Shown: positions 1 to 7,820, numbered from the stretch's first letter. The stretch: 14,169 nt of DNA from SKVR01 sp964410015 (GCA_964410015.1 CAYPFV010000080.1:1-14169); one strand, 5' to 3'. The notes: a model not told the origin generated them from the sequence alone. Program-made: numbers and translations.

Positions 1-1455
1 TTTCCAGGCATCAGAACCTGATTCGCGTCCACCACCGGTATCTTTTTCACCACCAAAAGCACCGCCAATTTCGGCGCCGGAGGTTCCAATATTCACATTT
101 GCGATACCACAATCGGAACCCGCTTCAGCCAGAAACAATTCCGATTCGCGCAAGTTGTTGGTGAAAATGGCCGAAGAAAGACCTTGTGGAACATCATTTT
201 GTATATGAATTGCCTGCTCAATAGTATTGTATTTGATCAAGTAGAGAATAGGAGCAAATGTTTCCTGCTGTACAATTTCATAATTATTTTCTGCTTCAAC
301 CAGTGCAGGTATCACATAGTTGCACTTTTCCGGGTCATCACAATTGTATCGTGTACCACCAAAAAGCACTTTTCCTCCTTCTTGCTGAACTTTGTTTATG
401 GCATTTAAGAAGTTCACGACTGCTTCCCCGGAGATTAACGGACCAACCAAGGTGTTTTCATCCAGGGGGTCTCCGATCTTTTCGGATACACTTTTGTATG
501 CCATGATCAGTTTGTTTTTCACCTCATCAAAAATGCTTTCATGAATAATCAACCGACGGGTAGAAGTGCATCTTTGTCCGGCGGTACCAACAGCACCAAA
601 CACCACCGATTTAATTGCCATTTCCAGATTAGCAGAAGGTGTAATGATTACAGCATTGTTACCACCCAGTTCCATGATTGATTTTCCAAGACGGCTTCCA
701 ATAATTTGGTTCAGTTTCTTACCTACTGCAGTTGATCCGGTTACCGAGAAAAGAGGGATGCGTTTATCGGCAACAAAATTATCTCCTAAAACAGATGAGG
801 GAGCGGCAATCATGTTAAAAACACCTTCGGGAACTTGCTTTTCTTTTAAAACCGGTGCGATAATATTTTGAACAGCGATAGCAGTTAAAGGAGTTTTGCT
901 ACTGGGTTTCCAAACCACTACATCACCACAAACAGCAGCCAGCATCGAATTCCAGGCCCACACTGCCACAGGAAAGTTAAAAGAGGTAATCAATCCCACT
1001 ACACCAAGTGGATGATACTGATCGTAAATCCGGTGATGCTTTCTTTCGGAGTGCATAGTAAAACCATTAAGTAAACGGGATTGCCCTACGGCAAAATCGC
1101 AAATATCGATCATCTCCTGCACTTCACCTAATCCTTCCTGGTATATCTTACCCATTTCCCAGCTAACCAGGGTGCCCAGGTCTTCTTTGTGTTCGCGAAG
1201 TTTTAACCCTATCAGTCTTACTACTTCCCCCCGCGCAGGAGCAGGCACCTCACGCCATACTTTAAAAGCCTGGGTGGCTTTTTCCATAATGCGCTCATAA
1301 TCCCTGGCAGATGCCGTGCGCACCTTTGCGATCACCTGATGATCAGAAGGAGATGAAGATACATTGATCTTACCTTCGGTTTCTATCCATTCAGCACCGG
1401 TGGAAGCACCATCATTAACTTCTTGAATGTTTAATCGTTCTAACAGCTCTTTCAT
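1..1455 (-). CDS. ALDH7-family aldehyde dehydrogenase (aminoadipate-semialdehyde dehydrogenase-like), 3' end cut by window edge
   Basis: The frame is open from the ATG at 1455 to the left edge, giving 485 codons. The family is usually about 510 residues, so only some 25 C-terminal residues are missing. Visible signatures are the general-base Glu262 in ELGGNNA, the nucleophile Cys296 in GQRC, and the Rossmann motif VTGSTAVG. The segments EGLGEVQEMIDICDFAVG and GQRCTSTRR match antiquitin (ALDH7A1), whose Glu and Arg there contact the alpha-aminoadipate semialdehyde carboxylate. Known family role: NAD(P)+-dependent oxidation of aminoadipate semialdehyde in lysine catabolism; some members act on betaine aldehyde or other aldehydes. 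The protein has no signal peptide and should be cytosolic. It is transcribed away from the uridine phosphorylase gene across a 208 bp gap. Substrate is inferred; no other lysine-degradation gene is in the window. Confidence 0.93.
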   Translation of the reverse strand, partial: MKELLERLNIQEVNDGASTGAEWIETEGKINVSSSPSDHQVIAKVRTASARDYERIMEKATQAFKVWREVPAPARGEVVRLIGLKLREHKEDLGTLVSWEMGKIYQEGLGEVQEMIDICDFAVGQSRLLNGFTMHSERKHHRIYDQYHPLGVVGLITSFNFPVAVWAWNSMLAAVCGDVVVWKPSSKTPLTAIAVQNIIAPVLKEKQVPEGVFNMIAAPSSVLGDNFVADKRIPLFSVTGSTAVGKKLNQIIGSRLGKSIMELGGNNAVIITPSANLEMAIKSVVFGAVGTAGQRCTSTRRLIIHESIFDEVKNKLIMAYKSVSEKIGDPLDENTLVGPLISGEAVVNFLNAINKVQQEGGKVLFGGTRYNCDDPEKCNYVIPALVEAENNYEIVQQETFAPILYLIKYNTIEQAIHIQNDVPQGLSSAIFTNNLRESELFLAEAGSDCGIANVNIGTSGAEIGGAFGGEKDTGGGRESGSDAWK

Positions 1456-1601
1456 ACGTGTTTTAGATTTTCTCAAATGAAACAATTTTGAAATTTAATA
1501 AATTATATATGGGTGAATTTTTAGTTTAAATGCCTTTCTATTTTTAACTTTCGCCAATCTTTCTGATTAAAACTGTCATTTCGAATATCAAAATTAATTG
1601 A

Positions 1602-1609
1602 TAATTTTG
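1602..1609 (+). promoter_or_regulatory. Candidate Bacteroidota -7 box for the uridine phosphorylase operon
   Basis: TAATTTTG fits the Bacteroidota consensus TAnnTTTG and lies about 54 bp before the ATG at 1664. Exactly 19 bp upstream is TTTC at 1579-1582, one mismatch from the TTTG -33 element. Transcription would start near 1614-1616. In DNA this AT-rich such boxes also arise by chance, so this is a candidate only. Confidence 0.4.
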
Positions 1610-1663
1610 TTATAGATTAATATACTTTGAGAAAACTTTGATTATTTATTTTAATCCCTAATA

Positions 1664-2533
1664 ATGGAGAAATATTTTCAGGAATCAGAACTTATATTAA
1701 ACCCCGATGGAAGTATATATCATCTGCATTTAAAGCCTGAGCACGTTGCTGAAAATGTTTTGATTGTGGGCGATCAATCGCGTGTTGAAAGTATTTCGAA
1801 ATATTTTGACAACATCGAATACAAAATTCAAAGTCGTGAATTTATTACCCATACCGGGAGATATAAAAACAAAAGAATTACCGTTATATCTACCGGTATT
1901 GGAACTGATAATATCGACATTGTAATCAATGAACTGGATGCAGTGGTAAATGTTGATCTGGAAAAAAGGGTTTTAAAGAAAGAACATACATCGCTTAATA
2001 TCATAAGATTAGGAACTACCGGGGCCTTGCAACCCTGGTTGAAAACCGATACCTTAGTTGCTTCTGCATACGGATTGGGTCTTGACGGGCTGCTGAATTT
2101 TTATGAACATAAAGATGAAATAACTCAATCGAAAATATCGCAAGCATTTATAAAACACACCGGTTGGAATGATCACCTGCCCTACCCTTACGTAGTGAAA
2201 GCCTCCGAATCACTGCTCAATAAATATGCACAACAACTCAACAAAGGCATTACCGCAACTGCTCCTGGCTTTTATGGCCCACAAGGAAGAAAATTACGCA
2301 TCCCTCTTGCTTTTCCTGACCTGAACAGCAAAATGGAAAGTTTTGACTTTGAAGGCCATGCCATTACAAATCTTGAAATGGAAACCTCTGCTTTATACGG
2401 GCTGGGACTAATACTAGGACACAATACACTCACCATCTGCAACATAATTGCTAATCGTGTTAACGGAACTTTTAGCAAAAACTACAAAAAATCAGTAGAT
2501 GAAATGATCAGATATATTTTAGAAAAGATTTGA
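1664..2533 (+). CDS. Uridine phosphorylase (PNP/UDP phosphorylase family)
   Basis: The 289-residue protein has the nucleoside phosphorylase I fold. GDQSR (36-40) and STGIGTDN (76-83) form the N-terminal phosphate-binding region, RLGTTG (115-120) holds the phosphate-binding Arg, FYGPQGR (203-209) supplies the Gln and Arg that read the uracil base, and NLEMETSAL (236-244) contains the Glu-Met-Glu ribose-binding motif. The Gln-x-Arg pair points to uridine rather than purine nucleosides. Known reaction: uridine + phosphate gives uracil + ribose-1-phosphate, for pyrimidine salvage in the cytosol. It is first of three same-strand genes, followed after 27 bp by the SirB1-like gene. The start is the only ATG that retains the conserved N-terminus; no strong Shine-Dalgarno is seen, which is normal in Bacteroidota. 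Confidence 0.9.
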   Translation: MEKYFQESELILNPDGSIYHLHLKPEHVAENVLIVGDQSRVESISKYFDNIEYKIQSREFITHTGRYKNKRITVISTGIGTDNIDIVINELDAVVNVDLEKRVLKKEHTSLNIIRLGTTGALQPWLKTDTLVASAYGLGLDGLLNFYEHKDEITQSKISQAFIKHTGWNDHLPYPYVVKASESLLNKYAQQLNKGITATAPGFYGPQGRKLRIPLAFPDLNSKMESFDFEGHAITNLEMETSALYGLGLILGHNTLTICNIIANRVNGTFSKNYKKSVDEMIRYILEKI

Positions 2534-2560
2534 TTCAATCACTAAACCACGTTGTTTAAT

Positions 2561-3460
2561 ATGGAAAGTGTAGAAAAAAACAAAAAAATGGAAGCGCTTG
2601 TAAGCCTTATCGATGAACCCGAACCAGAAATATTCAGAGATATTTCAACCAATATTTTGCAATTTGGCACCGATATTATTCCGGTGCTGGAAGATGCATG
2701 GGAAAATCAACATCTTCCGGAGGTTCAGAACAGAATAGAAAGCATTATTCACCAAATACAGTTTGATCAGGTTTGCAAAGACCTGGAAGAATGGAGCATA
2801 TCCGATTCTGATAACCTTCTCAATGGGTGTATTATCATTGCCAGATATCATTATCCTGAGCTTGACGAAGAGCAGATCAGGTATGACATATCAAAGATTA
2901 AAAAAGATATCTGGATAGAATTGAATGAAAATCTTACAGCTTTAGAGCAAATAAAGGTTTTCAATCATGTTTTTTATAAAATACACGGATTCAGTGGCAA
3001 TGTCGCTAATTATCATGATCCGAGAAATTCTTATATCAATAAAGTTTTGGAACTGAAAACAGGCAATCCTCTGTCTTTGGGTATTTTATACCTTATTTTG
3101 GCACAAAGTCTTGATATGCCCATTCAGGGGATTAACCTGCCTGAGCATTTTGTTTTGGCCTATACCGGAAATACACTTAACCCCGATACGCTTGAACTGA
3201 GTAAAGACAATGTTTTGTTTTATATCAATGCTTTTAGCAAAGGTGCTGTTTTTTCCTTCAAAGATATCGAAGTTTTTCTGAAACAGATCAACATAAAACC
3301 ATTACCTCAATATTACTTGCCTTGCAGCAATAAGCAAATCATCATCAGGATGCTAAACAATTTGTCTATTGCTTACAGCAAAGAATCGCAAAAAGGTAAA
3401 TCAGAAGAAATCAAGTTTTTAAATAAGATCGTCCAAAAGAATCTGGATGATAAAGTTTGA
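2561..3460 (+). CDS. SirB1/transglutaminase-like family protein
   Basis: I place the start at the ATG at 2561 (299 residues); an in-frame TTG at 2552 would add three residues. Residues 1-80 are charged and helical, resembling the HEAT-like N-terminus of Bacteroidota members. Residues 85-202 carry the SirB1 transglutaminase-like core, with YHDPRNSYINKVLELKTG (151-168), NPLSLGILYLILAQ (169-182) and GINLPEHFVLAY (190-201). The helix that carries the catalytic Cys in true transglutaminases has Ser172 instead, and the only cysteines are 72, 90 and 255, so catalysis is doubtful. The last ~40 residues are helical and could be one TPR-like hairpin. The biochemical role of this widespread family is not established. 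It sits 27 bp after the uridine phosphorylase and 57 bp before the YrdC-type gene. Confidence 0.85.
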   Translation: MESVEKNKKMEALVSLIDEPEPEIFRDISTNILQFGTDIIPVLEDAWENQHLPEVQNRIESIIHQIQFDQVCKDLEEWSISDSDNLLNGCIIIARYHYPELDEEQIRYDISKIKKDIWIELNENLTALEQIKVFNHVFYKIHGFSGNVANYHDPRNSYINKVLELKTGNPLSLGILYLILAQSLDMPIQGINLPEHFVLAYTGNTLNPDTLELSKDNVLFYINAFSKGAVFSFKDIEVFLKQINIKPLPQYYLPCSNKQIIIRMLNNLSIAYSKESQKGKSEEIKFLNKIVQKNLDDKV

Positions 3461-3517
3461 TTATAATTTTTGAATTCCCTTTTAGAAAATCGTTTCACCT
3501 CTAAAACCCAGAAAGAA

Positions 3518-4141
3518 ATGTTGGTAAAAATTTACCCGGAAAACCCAAATGAAAGAAAGATAAGAATGGTAACAGACTGTTTACGTGAAGGGGGAGTGAT
3601 TATTTATCCTACCGATACAGTTTACACCATAGGTTGCGATCTTTTTAACTCGCGTGCAGTCGATAGAATAATCAACATAAAAGGATTGAAAAAAGCCGAC
3701 AAAGCCAACTTCACCATTGTTTTTAACGATTTGAGTCATCTTACCGATTTCACAAAACCGTTTAATACAGAGATATACAAACTTATGAAAAAAGCATTGC
3801 CCGGTCCATTTACTTTTATACTGAATGCCAACAATAAAATACCCAAGATTTTTCAAACCCGTAAAAAGACCATAGGGATAAGAGTACCCGACAATAATAT
3901 TACCAGGCAACTCATAGAATCTTTAGGCAACCCTATCATATCCACATCTGTATACGACGATGATGAAATACTCGAATACACCAGCGATGCCGAACTTATT
4001 CATGAAAAATACAACAAATTAGTGGATATGGTCATTGATGGCGGACCAGGTGGAAATATCCCCTCAACAGTGATAGACTGCACTGCTGACACCGTAGAAT
4101 TGTTGCGGCAGGGTAAGGGTGACCTCAACTTATTAATATAA
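3518..4141 (+). CDS. YciO-type Sua5/YciO/YrdC family protein
   Basis: I start this 207-residue protein at the ATG at 3518, preceded by AGAAAGAA; this gives MLVKIYPENPN, the usual N-terminus of YciO proteins. A TTG at 3470 would add 16 unconserved residues. The YrdC fold is clear: GGVIIYPTDTVYTIGCD (25-41) for nucleotide/bicarbonate binding, ANFTIVFNDLSHL (63-75), PGPFTFIL, KKTIGIRVPDN, NPIISTSV, and DLVID-like and STVIDCT segments near the C-terminus. It resembles E. coli YciO along its length and lacks the Sua5 C-terminal domain. Relatives TsaC/Sua5 make threonylcarbamoyl-AMP for the t6A tRNA modification. YciO is related, but its physiological role is uncertain, so I do not assign t6A synthesis. 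Probably last in the operon from 1664. Confidence 0.88.
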   Translation: MLVKIYPENPNERKIRMVTDCLREGGVIIYPTDTVYTIGCDLFNSRAVDRIINIKGLKKADKANFTIVFNDLSHLTDFTKPFNTEIYKLMKKALPGPFTFILNANNKIPKIFQTRKKTIGIRVPDNNITRQLIESLGNPIISTSVYDDDEILEYTSDAELIHEKYNKLVDMVIDGGPGGNIPSTVIDCTADTVELLRQGKGDLNLLI

Positions 4142-4206
4142 AATCTACCTGCCCGGAAAACTGTTGGATACAGAGAAAAACAGACTATTTGCTAAAGAAA
4201 AATGTG

Positions 4207-4229
4207 GTAAATTTATCTGAACAATTTAC
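4207..4229. repeat. 7-bp inverted repeat upstream of the cupin-kdsA pair
   Basis: GTAAATT at 4207-4213 is repeated inverted as AATTTAC at 4223-4229, with a 9-bp spacer, 15 bp before the cupin ATG. The geometry fits a dimeric operator or a weak hairpin. The AT-rich arms are short enough to be chance. Confidence 0.35.
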
Positions 4230-4244
4230 ACTATATTTACGGCT

Positions 4245-4565
4245 ATGATACCCAAAAACATTTTTGAGCACCTGGAGTTTCCCACAGGAGAAAAAGAGAA
4301 ATTTCAGGCACTTCTGCAGGAAAAGAACATTAAGATTGAACGTATTCTCAGCAGTGGCCAGCGATCGCCGCATACGGGGTGGCATGATCAGGAAAAAGAT
4401 GAATGGGTGCTTCTTCTTAGCGGAAAAGCCGGAATAGAATTTGAAGGACAGAAACTTATGCATCTCAAAAAAGGAGATCATTTACATATAAAAGCACATC
4501 TAAAACACAGGGTTGTTTATACCAGCAAACGTCCACCATGCATTTGGCTGGCAATACACTTTTAA
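4245..4565 (+). CDS. Small cupin-domain protein
   Basis: This 106-residue protein is one cupin barrel. Motif 1 is degenerate: GWHDQEKDEWVLLLSG (45-60) with His47 and Glu53 as possible metal ligands. Motif 2 is GDHLHIKAHLKHRV (77-90), with His81 and His88. The closing IWLAIHF is typical of short single-domain cupins often found in bacterial genomes. Function cannot be read from the sequence; metal binding is likely and small-molecule binding or isomerisation is possible. There is no signal peptide. The gene ends 19 bp before kdsA on the same strand, so the two are probably co-transcribed, with a promoter in the 103 bp gap after the YciO-type gene. No TAnnTTTG box is visible in that gap, so read-through from the upstream operon is also possible. 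Confidence 0.82.
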   Translation: MIPKNIFEHLEFPTGEKEKFQALLQEKNIKIERILSSGQRSPHTGWHDQEKDEWVLLLSGKAGIEFEGQKLMHLKKGDHLHIKAHLKHRVVYTSKRPPCIWLAIHF

Positions 4566-4584
4566 TCCTGCAAAACATTACAGC

Positions 4585-5406
4585 ATGCACAAAACACTAA
4601 GAAAAATTTCAGAAAATCAGCAAAAAAAAACAGGAAGTTTCTTTTTGATTGCCGGTCCCTGCGTATTAGAAGACGAGAAGATGGGTTTTGAGATTGCCGG
4701 AAAAATAAAGGAGATTACAGATCAATTTGAAATTCCATATATTTTCAAAGCTTCTTATAAAAAAGCAAACCGGTCTCGTATAGACTCTTTTACAGGTATA
4801 GGTGATGAGAGAGCGCTGGTGATTCTTCAATCGATTGGGAAAGAATTTGATATACCAGTAATTACAGATATTCATACCCATGAGGAAGCATTTCAGGCGG
4901 CAAAATACGCTGATGTATTACAGATTCCGGCTTTTTTGTGCCGTCAAACCGAATTGCTGGTAGCTGCTGCCAAAACCCAAAGAGTTATTAATATAAAAAA
5001 AGGACAGTTTCTTTCTCCACATGCCATGAAATTTGCTTTGGAGAAAGTTCAGCAATCCGGAAATCAGAATGTTTGGTTAACCGAACGTGGTGTAAGTTTC
5101 GGATATGGTGATCTGGTTGTGGATTATACAGGAATACCGGTGATGCAATCTTTTGATGTGCCAGTGGTTTTGGATATAACCCATAGTTTACAAAAACCCA
5201 ATCAAACATCGGGTATTACGGGCGGTGTTCCCCAGATGATTGAAACAATCTCAAGAGCAGGTATTGCTGTAGGGGTAGATGGTATCTTTCTGGAAACCCA
5301 TCCTGATCCAGCAAAAGCTAAGTCGGATGGTGCCAATATGCTCCAGCTCAATAACCTGGAAAAACTGTTGGAAACACTGATAAAAGTAAGAAAAGCGGTT
5401 ATGTGA
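4585..5406 (+). CDS. kdsA: 3-deoxy-8-phosphooctulonate synthase (KdsA), metal-dependent type
   Basis: KdsA condenses phosphoenolpyruvate with D-arabinose-5-phosphate to Kdo-8-phosphate in the cytosol, the first committed step to the Kdo of lipopolysaccharide. The protein (273 residues from the ATG at 4585; the in-frame extension to 4513 reads through the cupin gene and is rejected) has FKASYKKANRS (54-64) for substrate phosphate binding, LQIPAFLCRQT, INIKKGQFLSP and LDITHSLQKPN. Cys26 in AGPCVLE stands where metal-independent KdsA has Asn; His200, Glu237 and Asp248 complete the expected metal site, so this is the metal-dependent class. The pattern is inferred from comparison with E. coli and Aquifex enzymes. 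It lies 19 bp after the cupin gene and faces the M23 peptidase gene convergently across about 50 bp. Confidence 0.96.
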   Translation: MHKTLRKISENQQKKTGSFFLIAGPCVLEDEKMGFEIAGKIKEITDQFEIPYIFKASYKKANRSRIDSFTGIGDERALVILQSIGKEFDIPVITDIHTHEEAFQAAKYADVLQIPAFLCRQTELLVAAAKTQRVINIKKGQFLSPHAMKFALEKVQQSGNQNVWLTERGVSFGYGDLVVDYTGIPVMQSFDVPVVLDITHSLQKPNQTSGITGGVPQMIETISRAGIAVGVDGIFLETHPDPAKAKSDGANMLQLNNLEKLLETLIKVRKAVM

Positions 5407-5456
5407 GTACAGGATGAAGGATAGTTTGCACTGCTGAATAAAAAATCGTTCATTTC

Positions 5457-6749
5457 TTATTCATTAACAGCTATCATTTGTTGCTCCTGTTCAAAGGTGA
5501 GGCTATCCAGTTGTGCTTTCCAATGATCTCTTACAGGGAAAAACGCATCAAAATAATCTTCATGCAGGGGGTCGGCACTGGGGAATTCTTCCTTACGATG
5601 GTCTACTTGTTTACCATTTTTCCAGAACCTGAAGCAGACGTGCGGACCGGTTGCCAAACCCGTCATACCCACATATCCGATCACATCTCCTTGTTTGACC
5701 CTGGTGCCTTTGGTTACCCCTTTGGCGAATTTAGACATGTGCAAATATTGGGTTTCGTATACTGAATTATGTCTGATCTTAATATAATTTCCGTTTCCGG
5801 AGGTATAAGCCCGTTCACTTACTATACCATCGCCTACGGCATAAATAGGTGTACCAGTTGGTGCAGCATAGTCGGTACCATAATGAGGGCGCCGGGTGCC
5901 TAAAACAGGATGTAATCTGCTGGCAGAATAACCACTGCTGACGCGGCCAAATTTCAGGGGTGCTTTCAGAAAAACCTTCCTCAGATTCTGACCATCATCA
6001 GCAAAAAAACCTGATACAGTATCTTTCTCGAAATGATATCCATACACCTCACGACCTTCATTCATAAAGTAAATGGCATGGATATGATCGATACCTGTGG
6101 ATTGGTCACCCACATAGTTTTCATCATAGAACACTTTAAATTTATCACCATTCTGAATGCGATGAAAATCCACTTCCCATGCCAGTACTTCAGACATTTC
6201 GATAGCCAATTCAGGATTCTGATTATTTTGTTTCAGGGTAACCCATAAAGAAGAATTAATGATGCCTGACGCTGATTTGGAAACCTTCGCAACCTGTTTC
6301 TTTTCACGACTAAGATCAAAACTATCTTTCAAGTTTATTTTAAGGTATTCAAGAGTAGAAATATCGTAAATAAAATAGGCAGCATCAGGCAAAGTATCAT
6401 TGTATAAATAAGCACGATAAGAATTGCCTGACCTTACGTGCCGTGGATCAAACACATCAGTCTGCTGCATTTTTTTTACTATTTGGTCGATTTTATATGC
6501 ATCAATATTATACTGATCCAGGATATGTGACAGGGTTTGTCCTCCTTGTACTTTTGATTCATGAAGAGAATATTTACCCGATTCTACACCATAATCATCA
6601 TATTCAATGAGGGTTTCTGGTGGCAATTCATTTTCGGTATGCTCATTTTCATTCGCTTTATCTGTATTTTTCGTGTACAAACTGAAAGAAATAATGAAAA
6701 TTGTCAGAAAAAAAAGAATTGTAATGACGCTCCACTTTTTATTTTTCAT
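5457..6749 (-). CDS. Membrane-anchored M23 (LytM) peptidoglycan endopeptidase
   Basis: The 430-residue protein starts with a short Lys-rich stretch and one hydrophobic segment (about 6-25), fitting a signal anchor that places the rest in the periplasm. Residues ~65-115 (QGGQTLSHILDQYNID...) look like a LysM/OapA-type domain, as in MepM and ShyA. The C-terminal M23 domain (about 270-395) has HYGTD with ligands His289 and Asp293, catalytic-type His337 in QYLHM, and HVCFRFW at 370-376. The usual HxH is therefore HxC: His370 is kept, but the second His, a zinc ligand in LytM, is Cys372. Known role of such proteins: cutting peptide cross-links for wall growth. A Yip1-type gene lies 218 bp upstream on the same strand; kdsA converges downstream. 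Confidence 0.92.
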   Translation of the reverse strand: MKNKKWSVITILFFLTIFIISFSLYTKNTDKANENEHTENELPPETLIEYDDYGVESGKYSLHESKVQGGQTLSHILDQYNIDAYKIDQIVKKMQQTDVFDPRHVRSGNSYRAYLYNDTLPDAAYFIYDISTLEYLKINLKDSFDLSREKKQVAKVSKSASGIINSSLWVTLKQNNQNPELAIEMSEVLAWEVDFHRIQNGDKFKVFYDENYVGDQSTGIDHIHAIYFMNEGREVYGYHFEKDTVSGFFADDGQNLRKVFLKAPLKFGRVSSGYSASRLHPVLGTRRPHYGTDYAAPTGTPIYAVGDGIVSERAYTSGNGNYIKIRHNSVYETQYLHMSKFAKGVTKGTRVKQGDVIGYVGMTGLATGPHVCFRFWKNGKQVDHRKEEFPSADPLHEDYFDAFFPVRDHWKAQLDSLTFEQEQQMIAVNE

Positions 6750-6869
6750 AGATCAGAAATTGATATGTAAATTAATTAATTCGGATTTTTGCAACCTCAA
6801 AAAAAGAGTTGATATGACCGGAAAACAAAAAACCTCTTATGAAAATGTGTTTTCAATCCTTGTCAATGA

Positions 6870-6903
6870 TTTTGCTAAATTAAAAAAAAACAAATTAGCA
6901 AAA
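6870..6903. repeat. 9-bp perfect inverted repeat upstream of the M23 gene
   Basis: TTTTGCTAA at 6870-6878 and TTAGCAAAA at 6895-6903 are exact reverse complements around an A-rich 16-bp spacer; two further pairs form inside after one mismatch. Neither side is followed by a T-run on the relevant strand, so it is not a convincing terminator. An operator, or an RNA stem in the leader of the M23 gene (start 6749), fits better. Confidence 0.45.
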
Positions 6904-6967
6904 CATCCGTGATAGTACTAACAAACCACAAAAGAATATACTTTAAAATGGGCAAAAAGGTTACTTA

Positions 6968-7570
6968 TCAGGAAGGAAATGCTTGGTCAGGCACCTCACC
7001 AGAAGCGACAAGAAAAATGGCAGAAAATACAGAAGTAACTACCAGCCGGGTCAAAAAAAGCAATATCAGAGTTACTATTACAAAACCGGTTTGCTTATTT
7101 TCAGGGACTTTCAACAAAACATCCGTGCCTCTCCAAAATAAGAAAACCATAAAGATCATTCCCGCAATACTAATGATCTGTAGTGCCTGATGCCAACTTC
7201 CAACCAAAGTAGATAAATAAACAGGTAAATATGAAAATGCAAGCAATGCAACACTTTTATCAAAAGAACTAACAGCACCAAATCGGGGTGCCAGTTGTGC
7301 AGTGAAATATGCAGATAGTAAAACAGATATGAGTGTACCCAGAAAAAGAGAAAGAAATAACTGATTGGGATTAAGGCTGATCTGCATTCCCTGCATTCCC
7401 TGCATATCTAAATTAATAACACTTACATAGGAACTCAGGAACACAAGTGGAATATTATAATATATGTATATATTATTCCAACTGTATTCTTTTTCTGATA
7501 TTTTTTGCCATCCTGCCGCAGGGGCGAGCAAAAGGGTTCTCAATTCATCAAGCAAAATATATACATTCAC
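6968..7570 (-). CDS. Yip1-domain integral membrane protein
   Basis: The 200-residue protein has the hallmarks of bacterial Yip1-domain proteins: an amphipathic N-terminus with LLAPAAGWQKI (14-24), then about five hydrophobic segments (roughly 37-54, 70-91, 106-123, 129-147, 163-189), with FGAVSSFDKSVALLAFSYLPVYL (97-119) matching the family's central 'D-K-s-x-x-L-x-x-F-S-x-x-P' region. It should sit in the inner membrane. The function of bacterial members is unknown; the eukaryotic name (Rab-interacting) does not transfer. Residues 56-63 read MQGMQGMQ, encoded by a 9-bp tandem repeat. It is the upstream partner of the M23 gene on the same strand, with a 218 bp gap, so an operon is possible but not certain. 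A candidate promoter box lies about 160 bp upstream. Confidence 0.82.
   Translation of the reverse strand: MNVYILLDELRTLLLAPAAGWQKISEKEYSWNNIYIYYNIPLVFLSSYVSVINLDMQGMQGMQISLNPNQLFLSLFLGTLISVLLSAYFTAQLAPRFGAVSSFDKSVALLAFSYLPVYLSTLVGSWHQALQIISIAGMIFMVFLFWRGTDVLLKVPENKQTGFVIVTLILLFLTRLVVTSVFSAIFLVASGEVPDQAFPS
7383..7405. repeat. 9-bp tandem repeat inside the Yip1-type gene
   Basis: TGCATTCCC occurs at 7383-7391 and 7392-7400 and partially (TGCAT) at 7401-7405. It encodes Met-Gln-Gly repeats in a loop between the first and second hydrophobic segments. Copy changes would keep the frame and alter only loop length. Confidence 0.7.
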
Positions 7571-7820
7571 AGTAATGGATCAGATTTAAGTAATTAATTC
7601 ATAATTAATTAAAAAAAAACAACTTACAGATGCAACAAATGGACTTACAAAAAATCTGCTTTTATTATTCGAAAGTGTATCTTTTCGGAACAAAACCTTA
7701 AAAACCATAACCACATTCACAAAAGCGATTCAAAAGTACAATTAATTATTTTTGGACAGTAAAAAACAAAGGGTAAAAATTGATTTAGGTAATAAACGGT
7801 TTTTATTTTGAGAAAAAAGT
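7571..7820. promoter_or_regulatory. Divergent intergenic region with back-to-back TAnnTTTG boxes
   Basis: This 250-bp AT-rich gap separates the Yip1-type gene (-) from the small ORF/hydrolase pair (+). On the minus strand TACTTTTG (7738-7731) and on the plus strand TATTTTTG (7747-7754) both match the Bacteroidota -7 consensus and point away from each other, 8 bp apart. I find no TTTG at the expected 19-bp distance for either. Leaders would be about 155 nt (minus) and 60 nt (plus). No other ordered feature is visible. Confidence 0.35.

Noticed and set aside
566..871. Plus-strand ORF of 101 codons
   Set aside because: It is antisense to the well-conserved aldehyde dehydrogenase frame and shows no protein features of its own.
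1622..1629. ATACTTTG as a -7 box for uridine phosphorylase
   Set aside because: The TA-to-TTTG spacing is one base short; TAATTTTG at 1602-1609 fits the consensus exactly.
3470..3517. TTG start extending the YciO-type protein by 16 residues
   Set aside because: The extension is not conserved-looking, and the ATG at 3518 has a purine-rich site and gives the usual N-terminus.
4513..4584. Upstream extension of KdsA
   Set aside because: It reads out of frame through the end of the cupin gene; the ATG at 4585 gives the normal KdsA length.
5436..5462. GAATAA/TTATTC hairpin between kdsA and the M23 gene as a terminator
   Set aside because: The stem is AT-only at its base apart from one GC pair, has a mismatch, overlaps the M23 stop codon and has no T-tail.
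6814..6912. 32-codon plus-strand ORF (begins MTGKQKTSYENVF) with an A/G-rich stretch upstream
   Set aside because: It overlaps the 9-bp inverted repeat and an A-run, resembles no family, and lies in the leader of the minus-strand M23 gene.
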